From: Oxalobacteraceae bacterium
Lineage (GTDB): Bacteria > Pseudomonadota > Gammaproteobacteria > Burkholderiales > Burkholderiaceae_D
Direction of reading: 5' to 3'
NCBI GenBank assembly: GCA_003132085.1
Contig: PKWO01000469.1
Coordinates: forward strand, 1-15,055
Length of the DNA stretch: 15,055 nucleotides
Positions 7,670-14,044 of this stretch are shown piece after piece; positions within the stretch are counted from its first letter, which is position 1, and every line of letters begins with the position of its first letter. The translations under genes and the position numbers were made by a program. Below the pieces are notes generated by a model. It saw nothing but the letters and a program-made list of their open reading frames with translations. It was not told where the DNA came from and ran no database searches.

Positions 7670-8941
7670 ATGCGCGCTGCTATTTTTATCGGCTTGCTAT
7701 TGGCGTGCACACTGGCATGCACGTTGGCAAATTCGGCAGCGCCGGATGATGCCGACCTGGATGCTTTGTCGACCGCCGACAGAGCGCCCGCCGCCACCGA
7801 GCATGCGGGCGATTGGCATACGCTGCTGGAAAGCGCGTTCGGCGAAACATCTCAACGCTATGGTTTGCCGTCGATACGCAACGAGCGTTTGTCGTTGGAT
7901 GTTTCTCTCGACAAGACGCTTGCCAGCGGATGGCGCCTGCTATTTGCCGACCGCCTGGACTGGAACTGGCAAGACCAGAGTCCGCGCGAAACCAAAATCA
8001 ATACGCTGAAGGAAGCCTACCTGAGTTGGCAAATAGCGCCTAGCGAGATTATCGATTTCGGACGCATCAATACCCGATACGGTGTTGCCTCCGGCTATAA
8101 CCCGACCGACTTTTTCCGCGACGACGCGATCCGTTCTGTCGTTTCCGTCAATCCGGCCAGCCTGCGCAATAACCGGCTCGGCAGCGTCATGCTGCGTACG
8201 CAGGTGTTGTGGGACGGCGGTGCCTTGACCGCACTGGTTTCTCCCAAATTGGCCAGCGAGCCAAGCGACGCCGCGTTTAACGTCGACCTCGGCGCCACCA
8301 ACAAGACGAACCGCTGGTTGCTCGCATTGAGCGAGCAATTGTCGGATAGCGTTAATCCGCAATTTCTGCTGTACGGCGAGGCGGACAAATCGCCGCAACT
8401 GGGAGTCGACCTGACGCATCTGCTGGGCGACGCTACCGTGGCCTACGTCGAATGGTCGGGCGGGCGTAGCGCGTCGCTCTATGCCGACGCGTTGGGCGGC
8501 CCGAAACGTGATGCATTTCGCAATCGCATCGCGACGGGATTGACGTATACCACGGCCAATAAAATTTCGGTCACCGTGGAAGCCGAATACAATGGCATCG
8601 CAGTCGACAGTGCCGGCTGGACCGCGTTGAGCAACGGACCGCTTGCACCTTATATGCAATACCGGAACGTCGCACAGCAGGTTCAGGATTTGCCAACCCG
8701 CGAGGCACTATTCTTGTATGTCAGTTGGCAAGATGCACTGGTTATGCATCTTGACTTGACTGCCATGATGCGTCAGGACGTGGTCGATCAAAGTCGACTT
8801 GCCTGGGCCGAGGCACGTTACCACTGGGATCATGTGGATATGGCGATGCAATGGCAACGCAACGGCGGTAGAGCAGGGAGTGATTTCGGTGTGTTGCCCC
8901 AGCGTACGATGTGGCAAACGGTACTGACCTACTATTTTTGA
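7670..8941 (+). CDS. Outer-membrane beta-barrel protein, operon partner of the LolA-like carrier
   Basis: A 423-aa secreted protein with a signal peptide (~1-23), then repeated amphipathic strands and a C-terminal TYYF. A final Phe after aromatic residues is the Bam recognition signal of outer-membrane barrels. Residues ~132-155 contain GRINTRYGVASGYNPTDFFR; similar GxNPTDFF segments are familiar from DUF1302-like and other porin-like barrels, but I do not assign a family. The start is ATG 7670, seven bases after AAAAGG (7657-7662); the upstream in-frame ATG at 7628 adds only charged residues before the signal. The two Cys in the signal region do not make a good lipobox. It lies 90 bp after the LolA-like gene in the same direction, so it is probably the outer-membrane end of the same system. 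Confidence 0.8.
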   Translation: MRAAIFIGLLLACTLACTLANSAAPDDADLDALSTADRAPAATEHAGDWHTLLESAFGETSQRYGLPSIRNERLSLDVSLDKTLASGWRLLFADRLDWNWQDQSPRETKINTLKEAYLSWQIAPSEIIDFGRINTRYGVASGYNPTDFFRDDAIRSVVSVNPASLRNNRLGSVMLRTQVLWDGGALTALVSPKLASEPSDAAFNVDLGATNKTNRWLLALSEQLSDSVNPQFLLYGEADKSPQLGVDLTHLLGDATVAYVEWSGGRSASLYADALGGPKRDAFRNRIATGLTYTTANKISVTVEAEYNGIAVDSAGWTALSNGPLAPYMQYRNVAQQVQDLPTREALFLYVSWQDALVMHLDLTAMMRQDVVDQSRLAWAEARYHWDHVDMAMQWQRNGGRAGSDFGVLPQRTMWQTVLTYYF

Positions 8942-9001
8942 AAGTTTTTCGACACGGCGACGTAACGAAAAGCCGCATTTCGATGACTTGATTGCAGTGG
9001 T

Positions 9002-9337
9002 TCAAATGTGTGCCGCATGCTCCAATGTTTCTGAAGCCCACTGATTCAAGCTCTTGCCGGATGCCTGTGCAGCAATTGATACTGCGGCATGCACTTCGGG
9101 CGGGACGCGTAGCATGATCTTGCCCGATGCAGGCTTTTCCGGTTTTCGATTATTCGCTTTGCAATCGGCAACGTAATGTTCGATAGCTTGATGAAAATCT
9201 TCCGTCAATTCGCTAACGGTTTCGCCGTGAAAACTGATGCTGTCGGTAACGCCGAGAACGCGGCCGATAAAAATGTTATCGCGTGGATCGAACCCGACCC
9301 GGGCGACGTAGCCTTTGTAATTCATCGTATTGTTCAT
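9002..9337 (-). CDS. hicB: HicB-family antitoxin
   Basis: A 111-aa antitoxin. Residues ~6-62 form the HicB partial RNase H-like domain (NYKGYVARVGFDPRDNIFIG, then SISFHGETVSELTEDFHQAI). Residues ~72-108 form a ribbon-helix-helix DNA-binding domain (KIMLRVPPEVHAAVSIAAQA and SLNQWASETL). The first part should block HicA and the second should bind the operon promoter. Its ATG overlaps the hicA stop as ATGA, the toxin-first order usual for hicAB. It ends 60 bp from the converging barrel gene. Confidence 0.92.
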   Translation of the reverse strand: MNNTMNYKGYVARVGFDPRDNIFIGRVLGVTDSISFHGETVSELTEDFHQAIEHYVADCKANNRKPEKPASGKIMLRVPPEVHAAVSIAAQASGKSLNQWASETLEHAAHI

Positions 9338-9588
9338 GGTTGGATTCCTTCCATTTCCAGTAGTGCGCGCAACTCTTCGACCTGATAGCGTTTGGCCTCT
9401 TTGCCCAGGTGCGGACGATGCGGGTAAAGACGTTTGCCGTTGAGTTCAAACACGACACGAGAACCTGCGCCTTCGCGCACCGTGCCGCCCAAGGCTTTCA
9501 CCAGCGATTCAAGGTCGGCGAAGATGATGCTTGCCGATGTCGGCGTGGCGAATATGGCCTTGAGCATTTTCACATGCTTGAATTTCAT
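9334..9588 (-). CDS. hicA: HicA-family mRNA interferase toxin
   Basis: An 84-aa toxin of the HicA family (double-stranded-RNA-binding-like fold, translation-independent mRNA cleavage). It belongs to the subtype with an extended N-terminus (KAIFATPTSASIIFADLESL). The usual GSHH turn reads GAGSRVVF (~40-47), and histidines lie in the later YPHRPH segment (57 and 60). As far as I recall that layout is normal for this subtype, so it need not be inactive. I chose ATG 9588; a longer frame to 9627 adds a hydrophobic leader without a ribosome binding site, and ATG at residue 8 is also possible. The gene lies about 100 bp left of the island repeat, so whether it belongs to the island or an older insertion is open. 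Confidence 0.85.
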   Translation of the reverse strand: MKFKHVKMLKAIFATPTSASIIFADLESLVKALGGTVREGAGSRVVFELNGKRLYPHRPHLGKEAKRYQVEELRALLEMEGIQP

Positions 9589-9592
9589 ACTT

Positions 9593-9613
9593 ATTATGCT
9601 AGCAGAATATAAT
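9593..9613. promoter_or_regulatory. Candidate hicAB operator
   Basis: Just upstream of hicA, an 8-bp palindrome TGCTAGCA (9597-9604) lies inside ATTAT (9593-9597) and ATAAT (9609-9613). A second palindrome, TAGCTA, follows at 9642-9647. The region is very AT-rich and should hold the hicAB promoter. The ribbon-helix-helix domain of HicB typically binds such symmetric sites. No exact -35/-10 pair could be fixed. Confidence 0.35.
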
Positions 9614-9695
9614 ATCAATGCAAGCAAAAAATGATAGCATATAGCTAGATTTGTTGACGAAACACTACTTCACCGGAAGGGGGAAGTAATCCCAG

Positions 9696-9826
9696 CAGCG
9701 ATTGCGATAGAGTCGCGGCGTCTTGATGTGTATGGTGGCTCACTAAGTGGCACACCGGAAACGAAAAATCAGTTGAGTTTCCCTAGGAAAATCAACGGAT
9801 TAACGTATTTGGTTGCGAGGACGCGA
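9696..9826. repeat. Left copy of island direct repeat (attL-like) with tRNA-end relic
   Basis: This copy aligns with 14923-15053: about ten mismatches and one inserted base over ~127 bp. It contains a damaged version of the tRNA terminator hairpin (9767-9801, AATCAGTTGA against TCAACGGATT) and, at 9810-9822, TGGTTGCGAGGAC, the complement of a tRNA 3' end with one change. The following bases no longer match a T-stem, so this is a relic, not a functional tRNA. Confidence 0.85.
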
Positions 9827-10225
9827 TACGAGACTTACTTTACGCCGAAAATCCGTATTATTTTGCTTTGACACAACAAATACGGGAGTCCTCATCGAAC
9901 GAGGGCTTTTCTGTGCTTTACCAAATAGGAGCATAATTCTGGGGCGGGATTTCGGCGAAGTCGAACTACCAATCCAAGCATTTGTCGCTGGCTATTTGCT
10001 GCTTGCGGATAATTTGAAATGACTCGAATTGCAAAAACATGGCTTGCTTTTTCGCTGTGGTAATATTGCCGATGCCTTTCATTGTGGGCTGGCAAGATTG
10101 TGCGGTTTGGCAGACCGACATGCCGTCGTTTTTTCTCCTTGCCTCTTGCGAAAATTGATTTTGTGGTCACCTTGGTCGTGCGGTCACTCTCGACCGATGA
10201 CAATGGATTTTCAAGGGAGACAAAA
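9827..10225. other. 399-bp non-coding stretch between repeat and first cargo gene
   Basis: I find no convincing gene here; the short frames at 9813-10022 and 10029-10229 have no ribosome binding sites and no recognisable motifs. It contains the two adjacent hairpins described at 9853-9910. It also contains a cluster of GGTC motifs (GGTCAC at 10165-10170 and 10182-10187, GGTC at 10174-10177, GACC at 10192-10195) 30-60 bp before the first cargo gene, a reasonable place for an operator. Confidence 0.4.
9853..9910 (+). terminator. Tandem hairpins; the second is terminator-like (possible end of a small RNA)
   Basis: Hairpin 1 pairs CCGTATT (9853-9859) with AATACGG (9879-9885), seven perfect base pairs around a loop containing TTGACA. 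Hairpin 2 pairs AGTCCTC (9887-9893) with GAGGGCT (9901-9907) with one G-U pair, followed by a short T run (9907-9910). The second fits a weak rightward Rho-independent terminator. With no gene upstream of it inside the island, the pair may end a small RNA or simply insulate the cargo. Confidence 0.3.
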
Positions 10226-10462
10226 ATGACATCCGGCATTATCAATAATGCTATAAATAAAAATAGCCTGTTTGTGAATCAAAACGCGCAAGGAAAATTC
10301 ACCGTCGAGCCTGAGCATTTGACTGCTCCGCTGGCGATCTGCAACACGCAGGCGGAGGCAATCTCGTGGGCGAGAAAACATCACCCAAACAGCGCGCTCC
10401 ACGTCGCGCGCGTCCGGCATCTGAGCGACAAAAAAATTCCCGATCATTGGCGCAAGGTGTAA
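10226..10462 (+). CDS. Small DUF2188-like protein (first gene of nuclease cluster)
   Basis: A 78-aa soluble protein without a signal peptide. A strong ribosome binding site, AAGGGAG (10213-10219), lies six bases before the ATG, so it is very likely translated; the frame could be extended upstream but that part has no such site. The middle contains APLAICNTQAEAISWARKHH (~34-53), reminiscent of small DUF2188-type proteins, which have a strand, a TQAEAI helix and a second strand; the C-terminus (ALHVARVRHLSDKKIPDHW) is basic. The family assignment is tentative and no biochemical role is known to me. Five bases separate it from the 36-aa frame, which stops one base before the nuclease gene, so the three look like one operon. 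Confidence 0.65.
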   Translation: MTSGIINNAINKNSLFVNQNAQGKFTVEPEHLTAPLAICNTQAEAISWARKHHPNSALHVARVRHLSDKKIPDHWRKV

Positions 10463-10467
10463 CGGCC

Positions 10468-10578
10468 ATGTCGAAGTGGAATTCTGTCTTTGCATGGAAC
10501 GTCGCTGATGGACGATGCATTGAGGCGCCATTCACATGCGAGGGAGAATTGACCCGACCGCGCGCTGTCCTCGGTTGA
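10468..10578 (+). CDS. 36-aa peptide ORF coupled to the nuclease gene
   Basis: A 36-codon frame beginning MSKWNSVFAWN. AAGGTG (10454-10459), inside the end of the previous gene, lies eight bases upstream as a possible ribosome binding site. Its TGA (10576-10578) is one base from the nuclease ATG at 10580, which has no ribosome binding site of its own. That spacing suggests translation of this frame feeds ribosomes to the nuclease start. It may be a leader peptide or a tiny protein, and no family is recognised. Confidence 0.4.
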   Translation: MSKWNSVFAWNVADGRCIEAPFTCEGELTRPRAVLG

Positions 10579-10579
10579 T

Positions 10580-11467
10580 ATGCAAATTTCCAGCACGCAG
10601 ACATTCGTCAACGCCAGCAAGGAGTTGGACGAAATCTGCAAGTGGCTGGGGAAAATTGGAATAGGTTTTTCATCGACCCGCGTTGGGAAATACAAGGAGA
10701 TCTTCGCAGTGTTGGCCGAGGCGCAACTCGCCAATAATCTTGACGCCTATTCCAAGGCATACAGCCCCATGGAGTTCATCAACGCCATCATGGAAAGGGC
10801 GCAGCTCGCTCGCATCTACCACGGCTTGGGCGGGCTCGACGAGCCCAAGCTGATCGAAAGGATCAAGAAGGCGTTGCGCGGGCATGCCTTGTTCGTGATG
10901 GACAACGACAATAGATCGGGACGTGATTTCAGTCTTGAACTTGACGTTGCCGCGAAGTTCGCGCGAAGCGGATACGAAATCGATTTCGGACACGATGCGG
11001 ACGTCAAAGGTACAAGGGACGGCCTGTGCATCTTTGTCGAATGCAAAAGATTGAAATCGGAAAACAAGATACGCGAAAACATCAAGCAGGGACTCAAGCA
11101 ATTGAAGAACCGCTACAAATCTGCGGACGATCCCGCCGCGAGCCGGGGATTACTCGCCCTGTCAATTGGAAAGGTCGTCAATCCAGAATTCGGATTTATG
11201 ATTGGGCGCGACAGCATCGAAATCGGGCAGAAGTGCCAACGACACGCTGACGTGTTTTTGTCCAAGTATTCTCGGTATTGGCTATACGAGGGCATCGACC
11301 AGCGATCATTGGGTGTGGCGATGTTGATGGATACGCCGGGAAAAACCACAGATAGGGATCTTCCATTTTCATTGCACGAAGTCGTAATTTCGAACATTGT
11401 GGGCCGAACTTCCACCAATTATGCGCAGCTAATAGAAATTGGTAAAGCATTTGAACCCACGCGTTGA
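10580..11467 (+). CDS. Predicted PD-(D/E)xK nuclease-like protein
   Basis: A 295-aa soluble protein. The middle carries a restriction-endonuclease-like motif set in the right order: Glu120 in SLELDVAAKF, a GYEIDF strand, Asp141 in HDADVKGT, and Glu154-Cys-Lys156 in FVECKRLKS. This is the E...D...ExK pattern of Mrr/Holliday-resolvase-like nucleases, so DNA cleavage with Mg is expected. The helical N-terminal ~110 residues and the C-terminal ~110 residues match nothing I know; they could set specificity or contact a partner. There is no methyltransferase in the window, so a classical restriction-modification pair is not supported. Translation is probably coupled to the 36-aa frame. The TGA stop is followed in the same frame by a serine recombinase remnant. 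Nuclease fold is fairly likely; role in phage or plasmid defence is inference from the island setting. Confidence 0.7.
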   Translation: MQISSTQTFVNASKELDEICKWLGKIGIGFSSTRVGKYKEIFAVLAEAQLANNLDAYSKAYSPMEFINAIMERAQLARIYHGLGGLDEPKLIERIKKALRGHALFVMDNDNRSGRDFSLELDVAAKFARSGYEIDFGHDADVKGTRDGLCIFVECKRLKSENKIRENIKQGLKQLKNRYKSADDPAASRGLLALSIGKVVNPEFGFMIGRDSIEIGQKCQRHADVFLSKYSRYWLYEGIDQRSLGVAMLMDTPGKTTDRDLPFSLHEVVISNIVGRTSTNYAQLIEIGKAFEPTR

Positions 11468-11941
11468 AGATATTTTCGCGACGAGATAGCAACAAGACGC
11501 ATTGACGAGCGCAAGGCTAACAAATCGCAGGATTTTGACTTGGAAAAATTGAAGCGTGAATTGAACCAAGTTGAAAAAGAAATCGAAAATATTTTGAATG
11601 TTATCCGTGGCGGTCTAATCAGCGATAGCCTCAAGGATGCGCTTGTGAAAGCGGAGGCGAATAAATCGAGGGTAGAGGGTTTGTTGCGAGGGAATGGTCG
11701 GGATGTCGAAAAGGTACTGACATTTCTTCCGCGTGCCGTTGATCGATACACGGAAATGCTAAATAACCTGACCGATACGCTACAGCGGGTACGTTCACGT
11801 TCAATTTTGACTCCATGGCATTTGATTCTCGCAGAGGCTGGCGAGATGAAGAGCCTATGCCGTGGGGGCGTTGCGCTCGCTCAACCGGAAATTCAATGGC
11901 CGACAACAAGAACCATCATTTCGTCCCGCAATTTTATCTGA
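11468..11941 (+). pseudogene. C-terminal remnant of a large serine recombinase
   Basis: An open frame without a convincing start codon begins directly after the nuclease TGA and continues in the same frame. Its first part, YFRDEIATRRIDERKA, then ELNQVEKEIENILNVIRGG and KAEANKSRVEGLL, is a coiled coil typical of the C-terminal region of large serine recombinases. The later FLPRAVDRYTEMLNNL and ILTP match the segment that normally closes that region. The catalytic resolvase domain and the zinc ribbon are absent. The frame runs on to 11941 and overlaps the DUF4238 start by 46 bp; the part after ~11815 no longer looks like recombinase. GC is low here (21/60 in 11521-11580). An alternative is a small coiled-coil protein started at TTG 11540, which I think less likely. 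Confidence 0.6.
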
Positions 11942-13071
11942 GATTCTTTTCTTTGAACAAGAAGGGCATCAACCTGCTGAATTTGAAGAGGGGGAAGGTC
12001 GTCCTTGGAGCCCCGTTGCGGCACCAATGCTCGAGGGATTATTTCTACGGCAACGATGTCCGCTATGAAAAAGCCCTCGGCGAAGTGGAGGCGGCGTCTT
12101 CCGACGCCCTTCGCAAGCTGATCGAATCAAAAAGGGTGTTCTTGAGGGGCAGCCCTGATTTCATATCTATTCTTATCTACGTTTCGCTCCAATACTACAG
12201 AACTGGGTCGAAGGTGGACTACCTGAATCAAATGGTCGATGGCCTCGCCAAGAATTTTTTGAAATACCAGATTCCGAAGGAAGACCTGTCCACTATCACC
12301 ATAGGCATGGATGGGATCAGCAATTTCTCGGTGCAGAACGCGTTCAAAAATTTCGCCATGCTGATTGACATGGAATGGCTGCTGGTGGAGGCGGAGCAAG
12401 GCTGCGAATTCATCACCAGCGACACGCCGGTCCTCTTTTTGAATACGTTCCTCCCTGAAAACCTCGCCTCGGGAAACACGGGGATCGTGTCAAGTGGCTT
12501 GATAGTGCTTTTCCCGTTGACTCCGGAGCTGACCCTCGTGTTGTTCGATGGTAATGTGTATCGCACCCATGGAATCCCGGACAATCATGCTTTGGCCCAT
12601 GTCATTCCTCGTTCGGACGTTGATCAGTTGAATGATTGCCAATGCGCGAGCGCAGATGAAAACATCTACTTTCGCTCCGACCAATTAGATGTCGGGGAAA
12701 TCTTGTGCCGTTCAAAAAAGCTCAGACCGTCTCAAAAAGCGATCCAAACCACTTTTGTCAAGGAAGACTCGGCGGATCGGCGCCGCGAATTGATCGTCAC
12801 AAGGCAAGCGGCTCCTCAGCTTGAACCGAAAATTTCCTTTTTGAAGGAAAGGAAAGGAGCATTGCGATGGCGCGATGATTTCCTGAAACAGAAGAGTCGG
12901 CAAGCAGTCGTGCTTAGGAATCCATGGCTGCACGACGTGCTCAAGGAATATCAAAAATTGGAGGACGCTGGCATTCAGGTCCCCGCTATTCTCGAATTTA
13001 TTCACATGAAAGATGAGCAGCGAAGGCGGCAGCATAATTTCCATGCCAATATGCCGCCGTTCGGGCGCTGA
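11896..13071 (+). CDS. DUF4238 domain protein
   Basis: A 391-aa soluble protein of the DUF4238 family, recognised from its N-terminal signature HHFVPQFYLRFFS (7-19), the CSRDYFYG segment (~45-52), the central FITSDTPV (172-179) and FPLTPELTLVLF (206-217). These are the usual landmarks, and the length is normal. The start at ATG 11896 puts the HHFVPQ motif next to the N-terminus as in relatives; a weak GGAA precedes it, and the frame extends to 11815 without support. The molecular function is not established as far as I know. These genes are typical of accessory regions, and my unverified recollection is that DUF4238 is listed among candidate phage-defence genes. It follows the recombinase remnant and converges with the DUF2971-like gene, 81 bp apart. 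Confidence 0.85.
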   Translation: MADNKNHHFVPQFYLRFFSLNKKGINLLNLKRGKVVLGAPLRHQCSRDYFYGNDVRYEKALGEVEAASSDALRKLIESKRVFLRGSPDFISILIYVSLQYYRTGSKVDYLNQMVDGLAKNFLKYQIPKEDLSTITIGMDGISNFSVQNAFKNFAMLIDMEWLLVEAEQGCEFITSDTPVLFLNTFLPENLASGNTGIVSSGLIVLFPLTPELTLVLFDGNVYRTHGIPDNHALAHVIPRSDVDQLNDCQCASADENIYFRSDQLDVGEILCRSKKLRPSQKAIQTTFVKEDSADRRRELIVTRQAAPQLEPKISFLKERKGALRWRDDFLKQKSRQAVVLRNPWLHDVLKEYQKLEDAGIQVPAILEFIHMKDEQRRRQHNFHANMPPFGR

Positions 13072-13152
13072 CCGATGGGGGCGTCGTTCTAGATTCTGAT
13101 CGCGGTCAGATGCCAAGCAGCAGCGATATGGCAATGCTGAAATTAGGGTCGC

Positions 13153-13992
13153 CTACTGGGGAGAGTCCACTCGTGGCGAAGTGCGGATTTTCTCCATCTC
13201 CGAGCGAAGAAAATCCGAGTCGCAATCGGCAGCATACAAAATTTCGGGAATTGTGCCATCGGAAAAGGCGGCGGAAAAATCAAAACCCATTTGCAAGCCA
13301 GAAGGGAAAGCCATCTCGCTTCCATCTTGCAATACAAATTTTCCGAGGCCAAACGCAGAGAGGGAGATGCGGAGTTCCTTTTCATCGCAATATTCTGCGC
13401 TCTTCAAATAGGTGTATTTGATGGGGTTTGCAATGTAGTCGGAATTGGCTTGATGGTCGTCCCATGCAACATATTCGACAATGCCATAATTCACCGAAAA
13501 AATTCGGTGGCATTTTATCCCGCAATGCTCCAAGGCGGAATTGCCGGGCCGCATGCTTGCGTTGATGACGGAGCGCAATTTGGCGAAGTCAAAAACGAGG
13601 CAAACCTTTCCTTTCGCGCTGCCGCTCGCGTAGTTCTTCCAGATGAAGTCAGAATTTTCCAACGAGAAGCAGCAAGTGTATGTTCGCGCTCGCGATGTGT
13701 TGAAATAGTCGGCGGCCGAGAAGGATGGGTTTGAGTCGAATTTTGCGGTCGCGTTGCCTGGCAAGTCTTTGGGCAATTGGCGCCCGTCGTTCGCGTCTGC
13801 GCCGGGAAAATCCGAATAGCTGTCCACTCGATTGAAGTGCAAATATGAATTGCGAATCGAGCGGAGCAGATTTTCAACGGTCATCATTTTATAGAGCATT
13901 TGACCGTCAGACGGAGCCTTCAGTAAGTGGGCGTGAGGCTCCACACCTCCCAATGGGGCCGGCACCCGCTTTCCGGGAGATTCTTTGCTCAT
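13153..13992 (-). CDS. DUF2971-like protein
   Basis: A 279-aa soluble protein. Features resembling DUF2971 are the opening LYKMMTVENLLRSIRNSYLH (33-52) with FNRVDSYSDFPGAD just after it, a central CCFSLENSDFIWKNYASG (107-124), KVCLVFDFAKL (129-139), and the late YLKSAEYCDEKELRISLS (195-212), matching the family's K...Y..EkElR pattern. No enzymatic function is established to my knowledge. The start ATG 13992 lacks a strong ribosome binding site; a frame extension to 14133 reads through the end of the integrase gene out of frame and is unlikely. The gene lies 52 bp downstream of the broken integrase in the same direction and could share its promoter. It is a common kind of island cargo. Confidence 0.7.
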   Translation of the reverse strand: MSKESPGKRVPAPLGGVEPHAHLLKAPSDGQMLYKMMTVENLLRSIRNSYLHFNRVDSYSDFPGADANDGRQLPKDLPGNATAKFDSNPSFSAADYFNTSRARTYTCCFSLENSDFIWKNYASGSAKGKVCLVFDFAKLRSVINASMRPGNSALEHCGIKCHRIFSVNYGIVEYVAWDDHQANSDYIANPIKYTYLKSAEYCDEKELRISLSAFGLGKFVLQDGSEMAFPSGLQMGFDFSAAFSDGTIPEILYAADCDSDFLRSEMEKIRTSPRVDSPQ

Positions 13993-14044
13993 TCGACCGC
14001 GCCGTCTTCGCTGCTTGCGTAGAAATTCGCCCGATTCATGGTTT

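Noticed and set aside
9853..9910. CRISPR or retron-like repeat structure
   Set aside because: The hairpins are single, there is no spacer array, and there is no reverse transcriptase or Cas gene in the window.
9813..10022. 69-aa frame in the island head
   Set aside because: It starts inside the repeat, crosses the terminator-like hairpin, and has no ribosome binding site or motif.
10580..11467. Classical restriction-modification system
   Set aside because: No methyltransferase motifs are found on either strand near the nuclease-like gene.
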